From Corynebacterium falsenii (GTDB lineage Bacteria; Actinomycetota; Actinomycetes; Mycobacteriales; Mycobacteriaceae): a DNA stretch of 64,000 nucleotides. Location of the stretch: contig NZ_CP083646.1 in NCBI RefSeq assembly GCF_020099275.1, forward strand, positions 1,550,001 through 1,614,000. Reading direction: 5' to 3'. The notes under the pieces are model-generated. The model saw only the letters and a list, made by a program, of their open reading frames with translations. It did not search any database and was not told where the DNA came from. Of the stretch, positions 19,796-27,847 are shown one piece after another (the stretch's first letter is position 1; each line of letters starts with the position of its first letter). The position numbers were made by a program, and so were the translations under genes.

Positions 19796-21044
19796 TTCCC
19801 CTCGGCCCGCTGGCTCTGTTAACTCTGCGGGGTCTATGCTTTTGCCCTCTGAAATCCGGGAGCGCTGCCGCCGCCACATCGAGCGCCATTTGCGACTCTT
19901 TATCGCCGACGCCACCCCAGACTCCGCATCCTCCATCGATTTTTCGGCGCCCACGCCCGTCCCTGCCCCTGAGCGTACGGTGACGGTTGGGTTGAAGCCA
20001 CCTAATCAGAAAGAGGCGGTGGAGGATCTAGAAGCGGTCCGGCAGTTTGTGGCGAGCTGGCAGGGCTACCCGGGCGTGGAGTGGGGGCAGCGGAGGTGGA
20101 ACCGCGTGGGCTTGGGCACTCAGGAGTTGCCTGTGCGCATCACGCTTGTTGGTGATGAGATCGTGGAGGTGGCCGGAGCTACGGAGGAGATACACCGGTT
20201 GCGCGAAGCAGCTCGCCTGCTGGCTCAGGTATCCCCGGATCCGACGTTCCGGGCGCACGTAGAGGCCACGGTGAAGCAATGGCGGCGCGCAGATATCAAT
20301 CCGCTGGTGCGCGTGTGCCGCTGGGCCCTCGAGAATCCCTACGACGATGTGCCTTTCCGGCAGTGGGATGTACCAGGGGTGGATACGAAGTGGATCGAGC
20401 GAAACACCCGCGCAGTCCGCGCACTCGTGAATATTCCCGCCGCAGCACGCCCGAGCGTGCGCGTCTCGGTGCGGTTGCTGGATCCGGAGCTGCAACCGGA
20501 GGGCGGCCGACTGCCGCAATATTTGCGGGACATCAACGTGCCCCTTGCAGATGCAGCGAGGATGTTTCCCGAGCCGGTCCGTGTAATCGTGGTCGAGAAC
20601 CAGCTGCCATTTCAGCTTCTGCCACAGGCCAAACCGGGTAGCCGGGTGGTGGCGGTGTGGGGGAGTGGTTACCAGGCTCCCGCATTGGTGGCAGGCCTGC
20701 CGTGGTGCCGTGAGGCCCTGCTGTGGAGCGACCTCGACGCCGATGGTTTCGCAATCGTGAACGGCATCCGAGCAGTACTTCCGGACGCGCCGAGCATCTG
20801 TATGGACTCGGAGACGTGGGATGCTTTTGAGAAATTCAGCGTAGAAAGCGTGACCTCTGGAGAGAGGGGCGAGACGCTCGTAGCCAGCCGGGCGGTGAAC
20901 CCAGACCGCATCCTCGACCGCCTCACACCAGCCGAGCAGGCCACCTACCAGCGCATTGGGACTCTTCGCTTGGAGCAGGAGCGCCTCCCCGTGCGCCATG
21001 TCCTCGCCGAGATTGCCCGGCATTGGCCGGACATTTTCGAGTGA
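19782..21044 (+). CDS. jetD: Wadjet nuclease subunit JetD (DUF3322/DUF2220, Toprim)
   Basis: Topoisomerase VI-A-like subunit that cuts the extruded plasmid DNA. The N-terminal DUF3322 part includes WQGYPGVEWGQRRWNRVGLG. The C-terminal DUF2220 Toprim part has VIVVENQLPFQLLP (conserved Glu) and LLWSDLDADGFAIVNGIR (Asp-x-Asp metal site near residue 316). These residues suggest an active nuclease. The frame overlaps the jetC end. Candidate ATG codons lie at 19773, 19782 and 19788, and 19782 fits the AAGGA just upstream. The gene ends intact, with IS30-derived sequence starting about 45 bases downstream. Confidence 0.9.
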   Translation: MRMPSSPRPAGSVNSAGSMLLPSEIRERCRRHIERHLRLFIADATPDSASSIDFSAPTPVPAPERTVTVGLKPPNQKEAVEDLEAVRQFVASWQGYPGVEWGQRRWNRVGLGTQELPVRITLVGDEIVEVAGATEEIHRLREAARLLAQVSPDPTFRAHVEATVKQWRRADINPLVRVCRWALENPYDDVPFRQWDVPGVDTKWIERNTRAVRALVNIPAAARPSVRVSVRLLDPELQPEGGRLPQYLRDINVPLADAARMFPEPVRVIVVENQLPFQLLPQAKPGSRVVAVWGSGYQAPALVAGLPWCREALLWSDLDADGFAIVNGIRAVLPDAPSICMDSETWDAFEKFSVESVTSGERGETLVASRAVNPDRILDRLTPAEQATYQRIGTLRLEQERLPVRHVLAEIARHWPDIFE

Positions 21045-21090
21045 GCCAAAACCCTGCACTTCTGAGTTGGACGGGACCTTTCCTCACCAT

Positions 21091-21654
21091 GTCGGACGTC
21101 TACGCACTCCAAAACACGAAGAGCGGAATTCTGATCGGCCTGCGCAGGCGGATGATAGGAGCGTTCCTGGGCATTGGGAAGGCGATTTGGTCATCGGACG
21201 AGGGGGTAAAACTGCGGTAGTGACGTTAGTTGAGCGTCGGAGCAGGATGTTTTTCTGCCGTCGGTTGACTGGCGACCGTAGCTCGCTGATGGTCATTGAC
21301 ATGCTGAAATCCGTGCTGCTGGAAATTAATCAGATGCAAGCCTCTGGTGTGGGCAGAATTGACACCCTGACCTGGGATCAGGGGACGGAAATGGCTCGAG
21401 TTGCTGAGCTTGAATCCGAGATTGATGGACTGAACGTGTACTTCTGCGATTCTCACTCACCGTGGCAGCGGCCCAGCAATGAGAACATCAATGCTGAGTT
21501 GCGGCGGTTTCACCCCAAGAAGACCGACTTTGATGATGTCACTGACGCCGATCTTCACCGGGTTCAAGAGTTGATCAACGATACGCCTAGGGTTGCTCTC
21601 CGAGACGGCAATAAAGAAACCTGCGCCGCCGCCGAGAAATCGGCCGCGAGCTGA
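21091..21654 (+). pseudogene. IS30-family transposase remnant (N-terminus missing)
   Basis: A fragment of an IS30-type DDE transposase. It retains RSVPGHWEGDLVIG (first Asp), VVTLVERRSRMFF, TLTWDQGTEMA (second Asp) and SPWQRPSNENINAELRRF (Glu). The N-terminal helix-turn-helix part of a roughly 350-residue protein is absent, and the C-terminus diverges into non-family sequence before the stop at 21654. No start codon with a ribosome-binding site and no terminal inverted repeats are visible. It marks a past insertion between the Wadjet operon and the AAA ATPase gene and is unlikely to be mobile. Confidence 0.82.
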
Positions 21655-21734
21655 ACCGGCAAGGTAGTAGCCCTAAAAAGGAACCAAAAACGACATTCAC
21701 ACCACCACACGGTTAAAGCTCGAACCCGGCGGCA

Positions 21735-23972
21735 CTATTTCCCGATGAAATGCCGTGCTCGCCCTAACATTAAATCGTAATGCCTTTTATGAATACCACC
21801 CTCCGCTAAACGGAAAATATTTTCAAAAGCTTCGAGCCAACGGAACGACGAACTCGAATCTGGCTCGAACCCTTCACCGTCTAGCACACTATGCGAACCG
21901 CTGTGTGACCAGGCAGTAAGAGCATAGTGGAAATGTCGCTGTTCAAAATCAAGTGTGTCGCCAATGGTGTATAAGTTCTTGGCATCGCCCAGCTCCGTAA
22001 AGTAAGTCTCCAAAATTCTACGAAGTGTGTTTGGTAACCAAGCGTGATTTAAATCGCTACAAAGCTCAGCCTCAGCAGCGAGATCCCAGAGTTGCCGGTA
22101 AGCATTTCTTACCGAACTTTTTGAACCTAGATCGGAGATAACGTTAGGCTCAGGCGACTTCTTAATGATACGAAAAAACTTAATTTCATTAGCTATGGAA
22201 TCCGGGTGCCTTTCAGATATCTCGTTATGGAATCGTGCGTTGTGAGTGAATAAAAAAACTTGCGATACATTTCGATTTGAGCCGTTTGCGACGCTCTCAA
22301 TTAAGGTTCGAATCAATGATGAAACAACGAACATCACTTCTAGATCCAAACTCGATACCGGATCATCGATTACGGCCACGCGCGAGTATGAGCCACCATC
22401 CTCGCCAACGCCACGGAGCTGATAATAAAAATAAAGAAAAGTGAGAAAGGTTCGCTCGCCTTCGCTCAGCGATTCTATATCTGCAACGCTATCGTCACTT
22501 CGGATTACGGTGTAGCCGTCTCTAATTTTAATAGATGGAGCGAGGCGGAAACTGTAAAACTGGCAAGACCTGAGTAGCTTATTAATTCCGTCAATCGCAT
22601 GTTTACTGCTCTTGAGCGAATTCTGTAGATTGCGAATTTCTTCGGCGAATGCTCTCTCTCTAGCTAAATGCTTGTCTCTTGACTTTCTGAGGCCGGTAAG
22701 CCTGGATTGCAGTTCTCTGCTATCCTTGATCCATCTCTCAATTGTTGTTCGCCCGTTACCAAGGGCAAAGCGCTCTAGTGTTCGCTTCTCTATCCGTTTA
22801 CGCTCGGACCATTTATTTCGCGCTTTTTCGCGTCTGACTGATAGGTCATTGCTGACCCGATTATGATGGGTCACGATATCCAGAAGTTCTTTATCCGTAA
22901 AGGGGAAAGATAGTGGCTGAGAAAGTTTTTGTTGCTTAGATTTGAGTTGGGAAATTGTTGACGATAGTATCCTTTCGAAAGCGCCGAGGGCGTCGGTATC
23001 ATACTGCTCTCCGTTGTATTCACTATTGAATTGGATAGTGAGCGCTCTATAGTTCGCGATTTCTCTTATATCTATTTCGAGTAGATTAATCCAATTTTTG
23101 ATATCTTCCGATAAGTCTTCATATGCGTGACTAAAAAGCTTACTAAGTTCCTCGAGAATATTTGAAGTGATATCCTGTTGGCAAAATGGGCAGTTCTGAG
23201 AGTCTGCGTCTGCGTGAAAAAGTTTCAATCCCTGTTGTATCCAGTCGAGCTCCAGTTCGTGGGCCCTGTTTGCAAAACATGAAAGGGAGCCAACTTCTGG
23301 TGTTCTATTTAGTACTTCTTGAATAATCTCGCAATCGAAGTTAAAGTCCGGGAGCGGCGGAACCTTCTGGGGGTATTGACTCTCGGGCGTCAGAGTCATT
23401 TCCCACTCTTCAGATAGATCTGTGTAGTCAGCTTCTAAAGGATCATTTTTGTTTGAGCTCTTCTCATAAGCTTCTATAGAACTATCGAGAAATACTCTTT
23501 TATTGCTTTTGAATCCGCTGAGTTCTTTGCCGATCTTACTAGGGATAGCCGCCCGATCCTTCCACAATGCTTCTTTAGCCGTAGTTCTATGTTTCTGGAG
23601 CTCATCCGAGACGTCTATTATTTGTGTTTCAATATTCGCTATTTTTTTAGAAGCGGTATCTTTCGCTTCCTGGGCCTCGCTGATCTTGAGGTGGGCAGCA
23701 GGGCTCTCTTCTCCTAGTAAGAACACGCCTGGCTCGTCATTATCCTTGTTGGTGAAAGCCGCTCGATAGAAATCTCGGTTGTAGACATAAACCTTTTGCT
23801 CGTCATTTTTCCATGATATTTCTACTCCTGAAGTGCAATTTTTAATTGCATTCGAAAGTGTAGTTTTCCCAGATCCATTATTTGCATAGAGGAGATTGAC
23901 TTTTCTTAGCTCTCTCATTGTTGTATTGGGAGCAAAGCAGTGGGTTTGGTTGAGTGTAATTGACCTGATCAT
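21735..23972 (-). CDS. AAA_13 (PrrC/RloC-like) ATPase, putative defence protein
   Basis: A 745-residue SMC-like ATPase. Walker A is YANNGSGKTTLS at about residues 29-40. The middle is coiled coil with an NCPFCQQ zinc-hook-like motif near 260, and a second coiled coil spans about 400-490. The ABC signature is LSEGERTFL near 498, Walker B is VAVIDDPVSSLD near 530, and FLFTHNARFH supplies the switch His. The C-terminal region has RRILE near 649 followed about 35 residues later by SHSGSH. This resembles the Arg-x3-Glu...His triad of PrrC/RloC anticodon nucleases, but the assignment is inference. GGAGGAAG precedes the ATG at 23972. The gene is clearly AT-rich compared with both neighbours, a sign of horizontal transfer. 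It could also be a general AAA_13 phage-defence ATPase. Confidence 0.72.
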   Translation of the reverse strand: MIRSITLNQTHCFAPNTTMRELRKVNLLYANNGSGKTTLSNAIKNCTSGVEISWKNDEQKVYVYNRDFYRAAFTNKDNDEPGVFLLGEESPAAHLKISEAQEAKDTASKKIANIETQIIDVSDELQKHRTTAKEALWKDRAAIPSKIGKELSGFKSNKRVFLDSSIEAYEKSSNKNDPLEADYTDLSEEWEMTLTPESQYPQKVPPLPDFNFDCEIIQEVLNRTPEVGSLSCFANRAHELELDWIQQGLKLFHADADSQNCPFCQQDITSNILEELSKLFSHAYEDLSEDIKNWINLLEIDIREIANYRALTIQFNSEYNGEQYDTDALGAFERILSSTISQLKSKQQKLSQPLSFPFTDKELLDIVTHHNRVSNDLSVRREKARNKWSERKRIEKRTLERFALGNGRTTIERWIKDSRELQSRLTGLRKSRDKHLARERAFAEEIRNLQNSLKSSKHAIDGINKLLRSCQFYSFRLAPSIKIRDGYTVIRSDDSVADIESLSEGERTFLTFLYFYYQLRGVGEDGGSYSRVAVIDDPVSSLDLEVMFVVSSLIRTLIESVANGSNRNVSQVFLFTHNARFHNEISERHPDSIANEIKFFRIIKKSPEPNVISDLGSKSSVRNAYRQLWDLAAEAELCSDLNHAWLPNTLRRILETYFTELGDAKNLYTIGDTLDFEQRHFHYALTAWSHSGSHSVLDGEGFEPDSSSSFRWLEAFENIFRLAEGGIHKRHYDLMLGRARHFIGK

Positions 23973-24262
23973 TTTCTTCCTCCGGGTTAGTTCCTCTGGT
24001 GGGCTGTGGCGATTATTCTTGGGTTAGGTGCAAGGGGCTAGAATAATCTTACTGCAAGCTGATGGGAGTTGCAGGGCATTTGGAATTTGTTTTTATAAGT
24101 TCGCGCGTTCTGTGACGGTTGAGATATACTCGATTCCTATATATAGTCCTGTTGTGGCCAGCGATAGTTGTTAGTCTTGGCGTACATTGGGGGTGCGAGA
24201 ATGTAGACAGCAAATTTGCGTGTTCGATTCTCGTTTGGAGTTCTATCTATTCCACCACGCTC
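23973..24262. other. AT-rich intergenic region upstream of the AAA ATPase gene
   Basis: About 290 bases that must contain the promoter of the leftward AAA gene and the 3' end region of nupC. Nothing codes here. A GTTCGATTCTCG stretch near 24222-24233 resembles the T-arm of a tRNA, but the rest of a tRNA is absent. Composition changes abruptly to GC-rich at about 24255. Confidence 0.55.
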
Positions 24263-25477
24263 CTAAAACACCACCACGCCCACAATCGCGGCGTTTAGCA
24301 TGTTCACCAGGAAGCCAGCCATCAGCGCCAGCGGCCCCAGCTTCGCCACCTCGCCGCGGCGTTCCGGGCACAGCCCGCCGATCGAGCCGATCTGGATCGC
24401 AATGGAGGAGAAGTTCGCAAAGCCTGCCAGCGCGAACGTGGAGATCATCAGCGACTTCTCGTCCAGCTGCTTGAGGTGCTCACCCATCGAGGTGAAGCCC
24501 ACGAACTCGTTGATCACGGTCTTCTCACCGATGAAGGAGCCCACCAGCGGCGCCTGATCCCACGGCACACCTATCGCCCAGGATAGCGGCGCGAACACCC
24601 AGCCGAACAGGCCCTGCAGCGACCAATCCGGGTGGCCGAACCAGCCACCCACGCCGCCGATCATTGCGGACAGCATGGTGATGATAGCGATGAACGCAAT
24701 AAGCAAACAGCCCACCGCCACGGCAATGCGGCCACCAGCCATAGCACCGGCGCCGATCGCGTCGATGATGTTCCGCGAATCCTCGTCGCGGACGTCCTTT
24801 ACGGTGGCGTCCAGCGAGGATTCCTCTGTCTCCGGCCAAAACGCCTTCGCCACAATCAGCGAGCCCGGCGCGTTCATCAGCGATGCCGCCAGCAGGTACT
24901 CCAGCGGCGCACCCAGCAGCGAGTAACCGATCAGCGTGGAGCCCGCCACCGACGCAAACCCGCCCGACATACACGTAAACAGCTCAGATTTCGTCAGCTT
25001 CGGCAGATAGGGCCGAATAACCAGCGGCGCCTCGGACTGCCCCAGGAAGATTACCGTGGACGCCCACACACTCTCCACCTTGGACGTACCCAGCAGCCAC
25101 TTCAGCGCACCACCGAGGTAATCCACGAAATACTGGATCACTCGCCAGTAGTACAGCGCGCCGATAATCGCACCCAGCACGATAATCACCGGCAGCACAT
25201 TCAGTGCAAAAACAAATCCCTTATCCTCCGGGAAAAGCCCGCCGAAAACGAATTTCGTGCCTTCATTCGTAAACTCAGTGAGCTTTTCCAGCCCATGCGC
25301 CACACCCTTGAGCGCTTGGAATCCGGGCTCCCATTTGAGCACCAGCAAGGCGAATGCGATCTGCAGCAACAGACCCACGCCCAATGTGCGCCACTTAATG
25401 TGCTTGCGGTGGCGCGAAAATAAAATCAGAAAGGAGAAAATCAGCGCGATGCCAATTAAGCCTTGGAGCCTATCCAT
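24263..25477 (-). CDS. nupC: NupC-type concentrative nucleoside transporter
   Basis: Cytoplasmic-membrane symporter that imports nucleosides with H+ or Na+ (CNT family). The 404-residue protein has about ten hydrophobic segments. Conserved CNT blocks include FVFALNVLPVIIVLGA, VFLGQSEAPLVIRPYL, GFASVAGSTLIGY, LLAASLMNAPGSL and GEKTVINEFVGF, with the final helix ending at 24263. The next gene on the strand is cytidine deaminase at 25516 (38 bases away but upstream), so the operon reads cdd then nupC. Together with deoA on the other strand this forms a pyrimidine nucleoside salvage cluster. Confidence 0.93.
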   Translation of the reverse strand: MDRLQGLIGIALIFSFLILFSRHRKHIKWRTLGVGLLLQIAFALLVLKWEPGFQALKGVAHGLEKLTEFTNEGTKFVFGGLFPEDKGFVFALNVLPVIIVLGAIIGALYYWRVIQYFVDYLGGALKWLLGTSKVESVWASTVIFLGQSEAPLVIRPYLPKLTKSELFTCMSGGFASVAGSTLIGYSLLGAPLEYLLAASLMNAPGSLIVAKAFWPETEESSLDATVKDVRDEDSRNIIDAIGAGAMAGGRIAVAVGCLLIAFIAIITMLSAMIGGVGGWFGHPDWSLQGLFGWVFAPLSWAIGVPWDQAPLVGSFIGEKTVINEFVGFTSMGEHLKQLDEKSLMISTFALAGFANFSSIAIQIGSIGGLCPERRGEVAKLGPLALMAGFLVNMLNAAIVGVVVF

Positions 25478-25515
25478 CAGCGTGTCCTAGTCAGTTTGGC
25501 GGGCCGATCCGCGTC

Positions 25516-25953
25516 TTACAGATCGTTGGGCCCGAATGCGTGGGGGAGAATTTCAGCAAAATCAATAACGACCGGCTTTTCCGTCTCGTTATTTTCGACG
25601 ACAATACGTTCGCAATCGAACTCGTGGAGCACTTGCCTGCACGCGCCACACGGGTAGCAGGGAGCCGCTTTCAGCCCAGCGATGGCAGCAGCCACAATTC
25701 GCGGCCGACCACTACCAGCGGCACCAGCTGCATCCGAGCTAGCGGGCTCGCGGCCACCGTCGATGATCATGCGACTCACCGCCCCGCGCTCCGCGCACAA
25801 GGTCAGCCCGTACGAGGCGTTTTCGACGTTGCAGCCGGTGATGACTCTGCCGTCGTCGAGAAGAAGAGCGCACCCCACGGGAAAGGATGAATAGGGGGCA
25901 TAAGCGCTGGCTGCGGCTTCGCGAGCCTTGTCAAGAAGAGCTTCGGGGGACAT
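25516..25953 (-). CDS. cdd: Cytidine deaminase
   Basis: Zinc hydrolase converting cytidine and deoxycytidine to uridine and deoxyuridine. The 145-residue protein shows YAPYSSFPVGCALL, GCNVENASYGLTLCAERGA (zinc-ligand Cys and catalytic Glu in CAE) and PCYPCGACRQVLHEF (the other two zinc Cys). AAGGAC precedes the ATG at 25953. The family is a small homotetramer and the length is usual. It is the first gene of a cdd-nupC transcript divergent from deoA, so uptake and first catabolic steps are co-located. Confidence 0.95.
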   Translation of the reverse strand: MSPEALLDKAREAAASAYAPYSSFPVGCALLLDDGRVITGCNVENASYGLTLCAERGAVSRMIIDGGREPASSDAAGAAGSGRPRIVAAAIAGLKAAPCYPCGACRQVLHEFDCERIVVENNETEKPVVIDFAEILPHAFGPNDL

Positions 25954-26099
25954 GGGGGTGTCCTTCCTCGTGATGTGTGGCCGAAGTCGTGTCCGGTGTG
26001 CGAAAGGCTATTTGCAGCACTCGGATGTGTATTAAGCTACACAATGGATAGGCACTTATGGCACATTTCACTCGAACAAAAGTAAAAGAGGGAATAGAC

Positions 26100-27437
26100 A
26101 TGGCTCACACCCCCAGCCAAGACCCAAGCCCAAACCCCAGCTCACCCGCTGCCGAACCGTTCGACGCCGTGGACGTCATCCGCACCAAGCGCGACGGCCA
26201 CCGCCTCACCGACGACCAGATCGACTGGATCATTGATGCCTACACGCGCGGTGTCGTCGGCGATGAGCAGATGGCCGCGCTGGCCATGGCCATTTTCATC
26301 CGCGGCATGGAATCCCCCGAAATCCTGCGCCTCACCCAGGCAATGATCCGCTCCGGCGAGACGATGGACTTCTCCGGCCTCGGCAAAATCACCGCCGACA
26401 AGCACTCCACGGGCGGGGTGGGCGACAAGATCACCCTGCCGCTCGCGCCCCTGGTCGGCTCCTTCGGCGTGGCCGTGCCGCAGCTCTCCGGGCGCGGGCT
26501 GGGCCACACCGGCGGCACGCTCGACAAGCTGGAAGCCATCCCCGGCTGGCGCGCGGACATCAGCAACGACGAGCTCATGGAGATTCTGCGCGGACCCGGC
26601 GCGGTCGTGTGCGCCGCCGGCTCGGGTTTAGCGCCCGCGGACAAGAAGCTGTACGCACTGCGCGACATCACCGCCACGGTGGACTGCATCCCGCTCATCG
26701 CCTCCTCGATCATGTCCAAGAAGATCGCGGAGGGCACGGCCTCGCTGGTGCTGGATGTCAAGGTCGGCTCCGGCGCATTCATGAAGGACGAAGCCCTGGC
26801 CCGCGAGCTCGCCACCACGATGGTCACCCTCGGCAACGATGCCGGTTGTGCGACCACCGCGCTGCTCACCGACATGGACACCCCACTGGGCCGCAAGGTC
26901 GGCAATGCTCTGGAAGTCGAGGAATCCGTGGAGGTTCTCGCCGGTGGGGGCCCGGCTGACGTGCGGGAACTGACCCTCGCACTCGCCCGTGAGATGCTGG
27001 ATGCCGCCGGTTTATCCGACGCCGACCCCCAAGAAGCCCTCGACAACGGTCAGGCGATGGACACCTGGCGGGAGATGATCAAGGCCCAAGGCGGGGACCC
27101 GGACGCGCCGCTGCCGACCGCCGCGCACACACACACCGTCACGGCCGACAAGGACGGCTACCTGGGCAGCCTCGATGCCCTGGCCGTCGGCGTGGCCTCG
27201 TGGCGCTTGGGCGCGGGGCGTGCCCGCAAGGAAGATCCCGTGCAGCTGGGCGCGGGAATTGAATTGCACAAGAAGATTGGCGAGCCCGTGAAGGCGGGGG
27301 AGAAGCTGTTCACCCTGCACACGGACACGCCAGAGCGCTTCGACCGCGCGCTGGAATCGCTGAACTCCGGCTGGTCCATCACGTCCGAGGAGCCGCAAAC
27401 GCGTGGGAGCGTGATTATCGACCGCATCGGCGGGTAG
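26100..27437 (+). CDS. deoA: Thymidine/pyrimidine-nucleoside phosphorylase
   Basis: Cleaves thymidine or uridine with phosphate to base and (deoxy)ribose 1-phosphate. The N-terminal helical domain has VIRTKRDGHRLTDDQIDWII. The phosphate and nucleoside sites have DKHSTGGVGDKITLPLAPLV and LSGRGLGHTGGTLDKLEAIPG (shown in part in the family pattern). ALRDITATVDCIPLIASSIM and the C-terminal swivel domain with RKEDPVQLGAGIELHKK follow. I chose the ATG at 26100, preceded by AGAGGGA, rather than 26058. Residues 1-20 are Pro/Ser-rich and not conserved. Length is 445 residues. Confidence 0.93.
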   Translation: MAHTPSQDPSPNPSSPAAEPFDAVDVIRTKRDGHRLTDDQIDWIIDAYTRGVVGDEQMAALAMAIFIRGMESPEILRLTQAMIRSGETMDFSGLGKITADKHSTGGVGDKITLPLAPLVGSFGVAVPQLSGRGLGHTGGTLDKLEAIPGWRADISNDELMEILRGPGAVVCAAGSGLAPADKKLYALRDITATVDCIPLIASSIMSKKIAEGTASLVLDVKVGSGAFMKDEALARELATTMVTLGNDAGCATTALLTDMDTPLGRKVGNALEVEESVEVLAGGGPADVRELTLALAREMLDAAGLSDADPQEALDNGQAMDTWREMIKAQGGDPDAPLPTAAHTHTVTADKDGYLGSLDALAVGVASWRLGAGRARKEDPVQLGAGIELHKKIGEPVKAGEKLFTLHTDTPERFDRALESLNSGWSITSEEPQTRGSVIIDRIGG

Positions 27438-27446
27438 CCGCGGCTT

Positions 27447-27794
27447 TTACTTCTGTGGGTAGGAGCTCAACACGACCTCGAACTCCAGAAGTTCCGCCCC
27501 GGTGGCGACGGGCTTCTGACCACCGGTGTGCTCGCCGGCCTGGGGCTTGTGGTCGTCCCCGTCTGAGGGCTTGCGAGTGTGTGGATCGCTATCGCGCCAG
27601 TTGGCGAAGGATTCCTCGTCGGCCCAGCGGGTCACAACGAAGTATCGGTCGCCGTCCTTGGCGGGGCGCAGCAGCTCGAATCCTTCAAACCCTGGTGCCT
27701 TGTCGACTGCGTGCTGGCGAGCGGCGAAGCGCTTTTCCAGCTCTTCGCCCTTGCCCTCGGGAACGGAAATGGCGTTGATCTTGATGATGCTCAT
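27447..27794 (-). CDS. MhuD-like haem-degrading monooxygenase (ABM fold)
   Basis: Closely resembles mycobacterial MhuD (Rv3592), a non-canonical haem oxygenase that opens haem and frees iron. Matches include IKINAISVPEGKGEELEKRF, GFEGFELLRPAKDGDRYFVVTRW and KPVATGAELLEFEVVL. The haem-pocket Asn7 and Trp66 of MhuD are at the same numbers here. The His75 ligand is not at the exact place. The loop after Trp66 is about ten residues longer and rich in Asp/His/Gly, with His72, His82 and His89 as candidates. The ATG at 27794 gives 115 residues. It lies convergent with deoA and upstream of fhs on the same strand order, without an obvious haem-uptake partner nearby. Confidence 0.85.
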   Translation of the reverse strand: MSIIKINAISVPEGKGEELEKRFAARQHAVDKAPGFEGFELLRPAKDGDRYFVVTRWADEESFANWRDSDPHTRKPSDGDDHKPQAGEHTGGQKPVATGAELLEFEVVLSSYPQK

Positions 27795-27847
27795 GCGCTC
27801 GAGCATACCGACGAACCGCAGATGAGCACTGCGGAACAGCCACCCGG

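Noticed and set aside
21048..21091. An intact IS30 insertion sequence
   Set aside because: No N-terminal DNA-binding domain, no terminal inverted repeats and no target duplication are seen, so only a remnant is called.
24187..24270. A GTTCGATTCTCG string resembling a tRNA T-arm that could mark an attachment site at the island edge
   Set aside because: The T-stem has a mismatch, no acceptor, D or anticodon arms are found, and no matching copy was seen at the other island edge.
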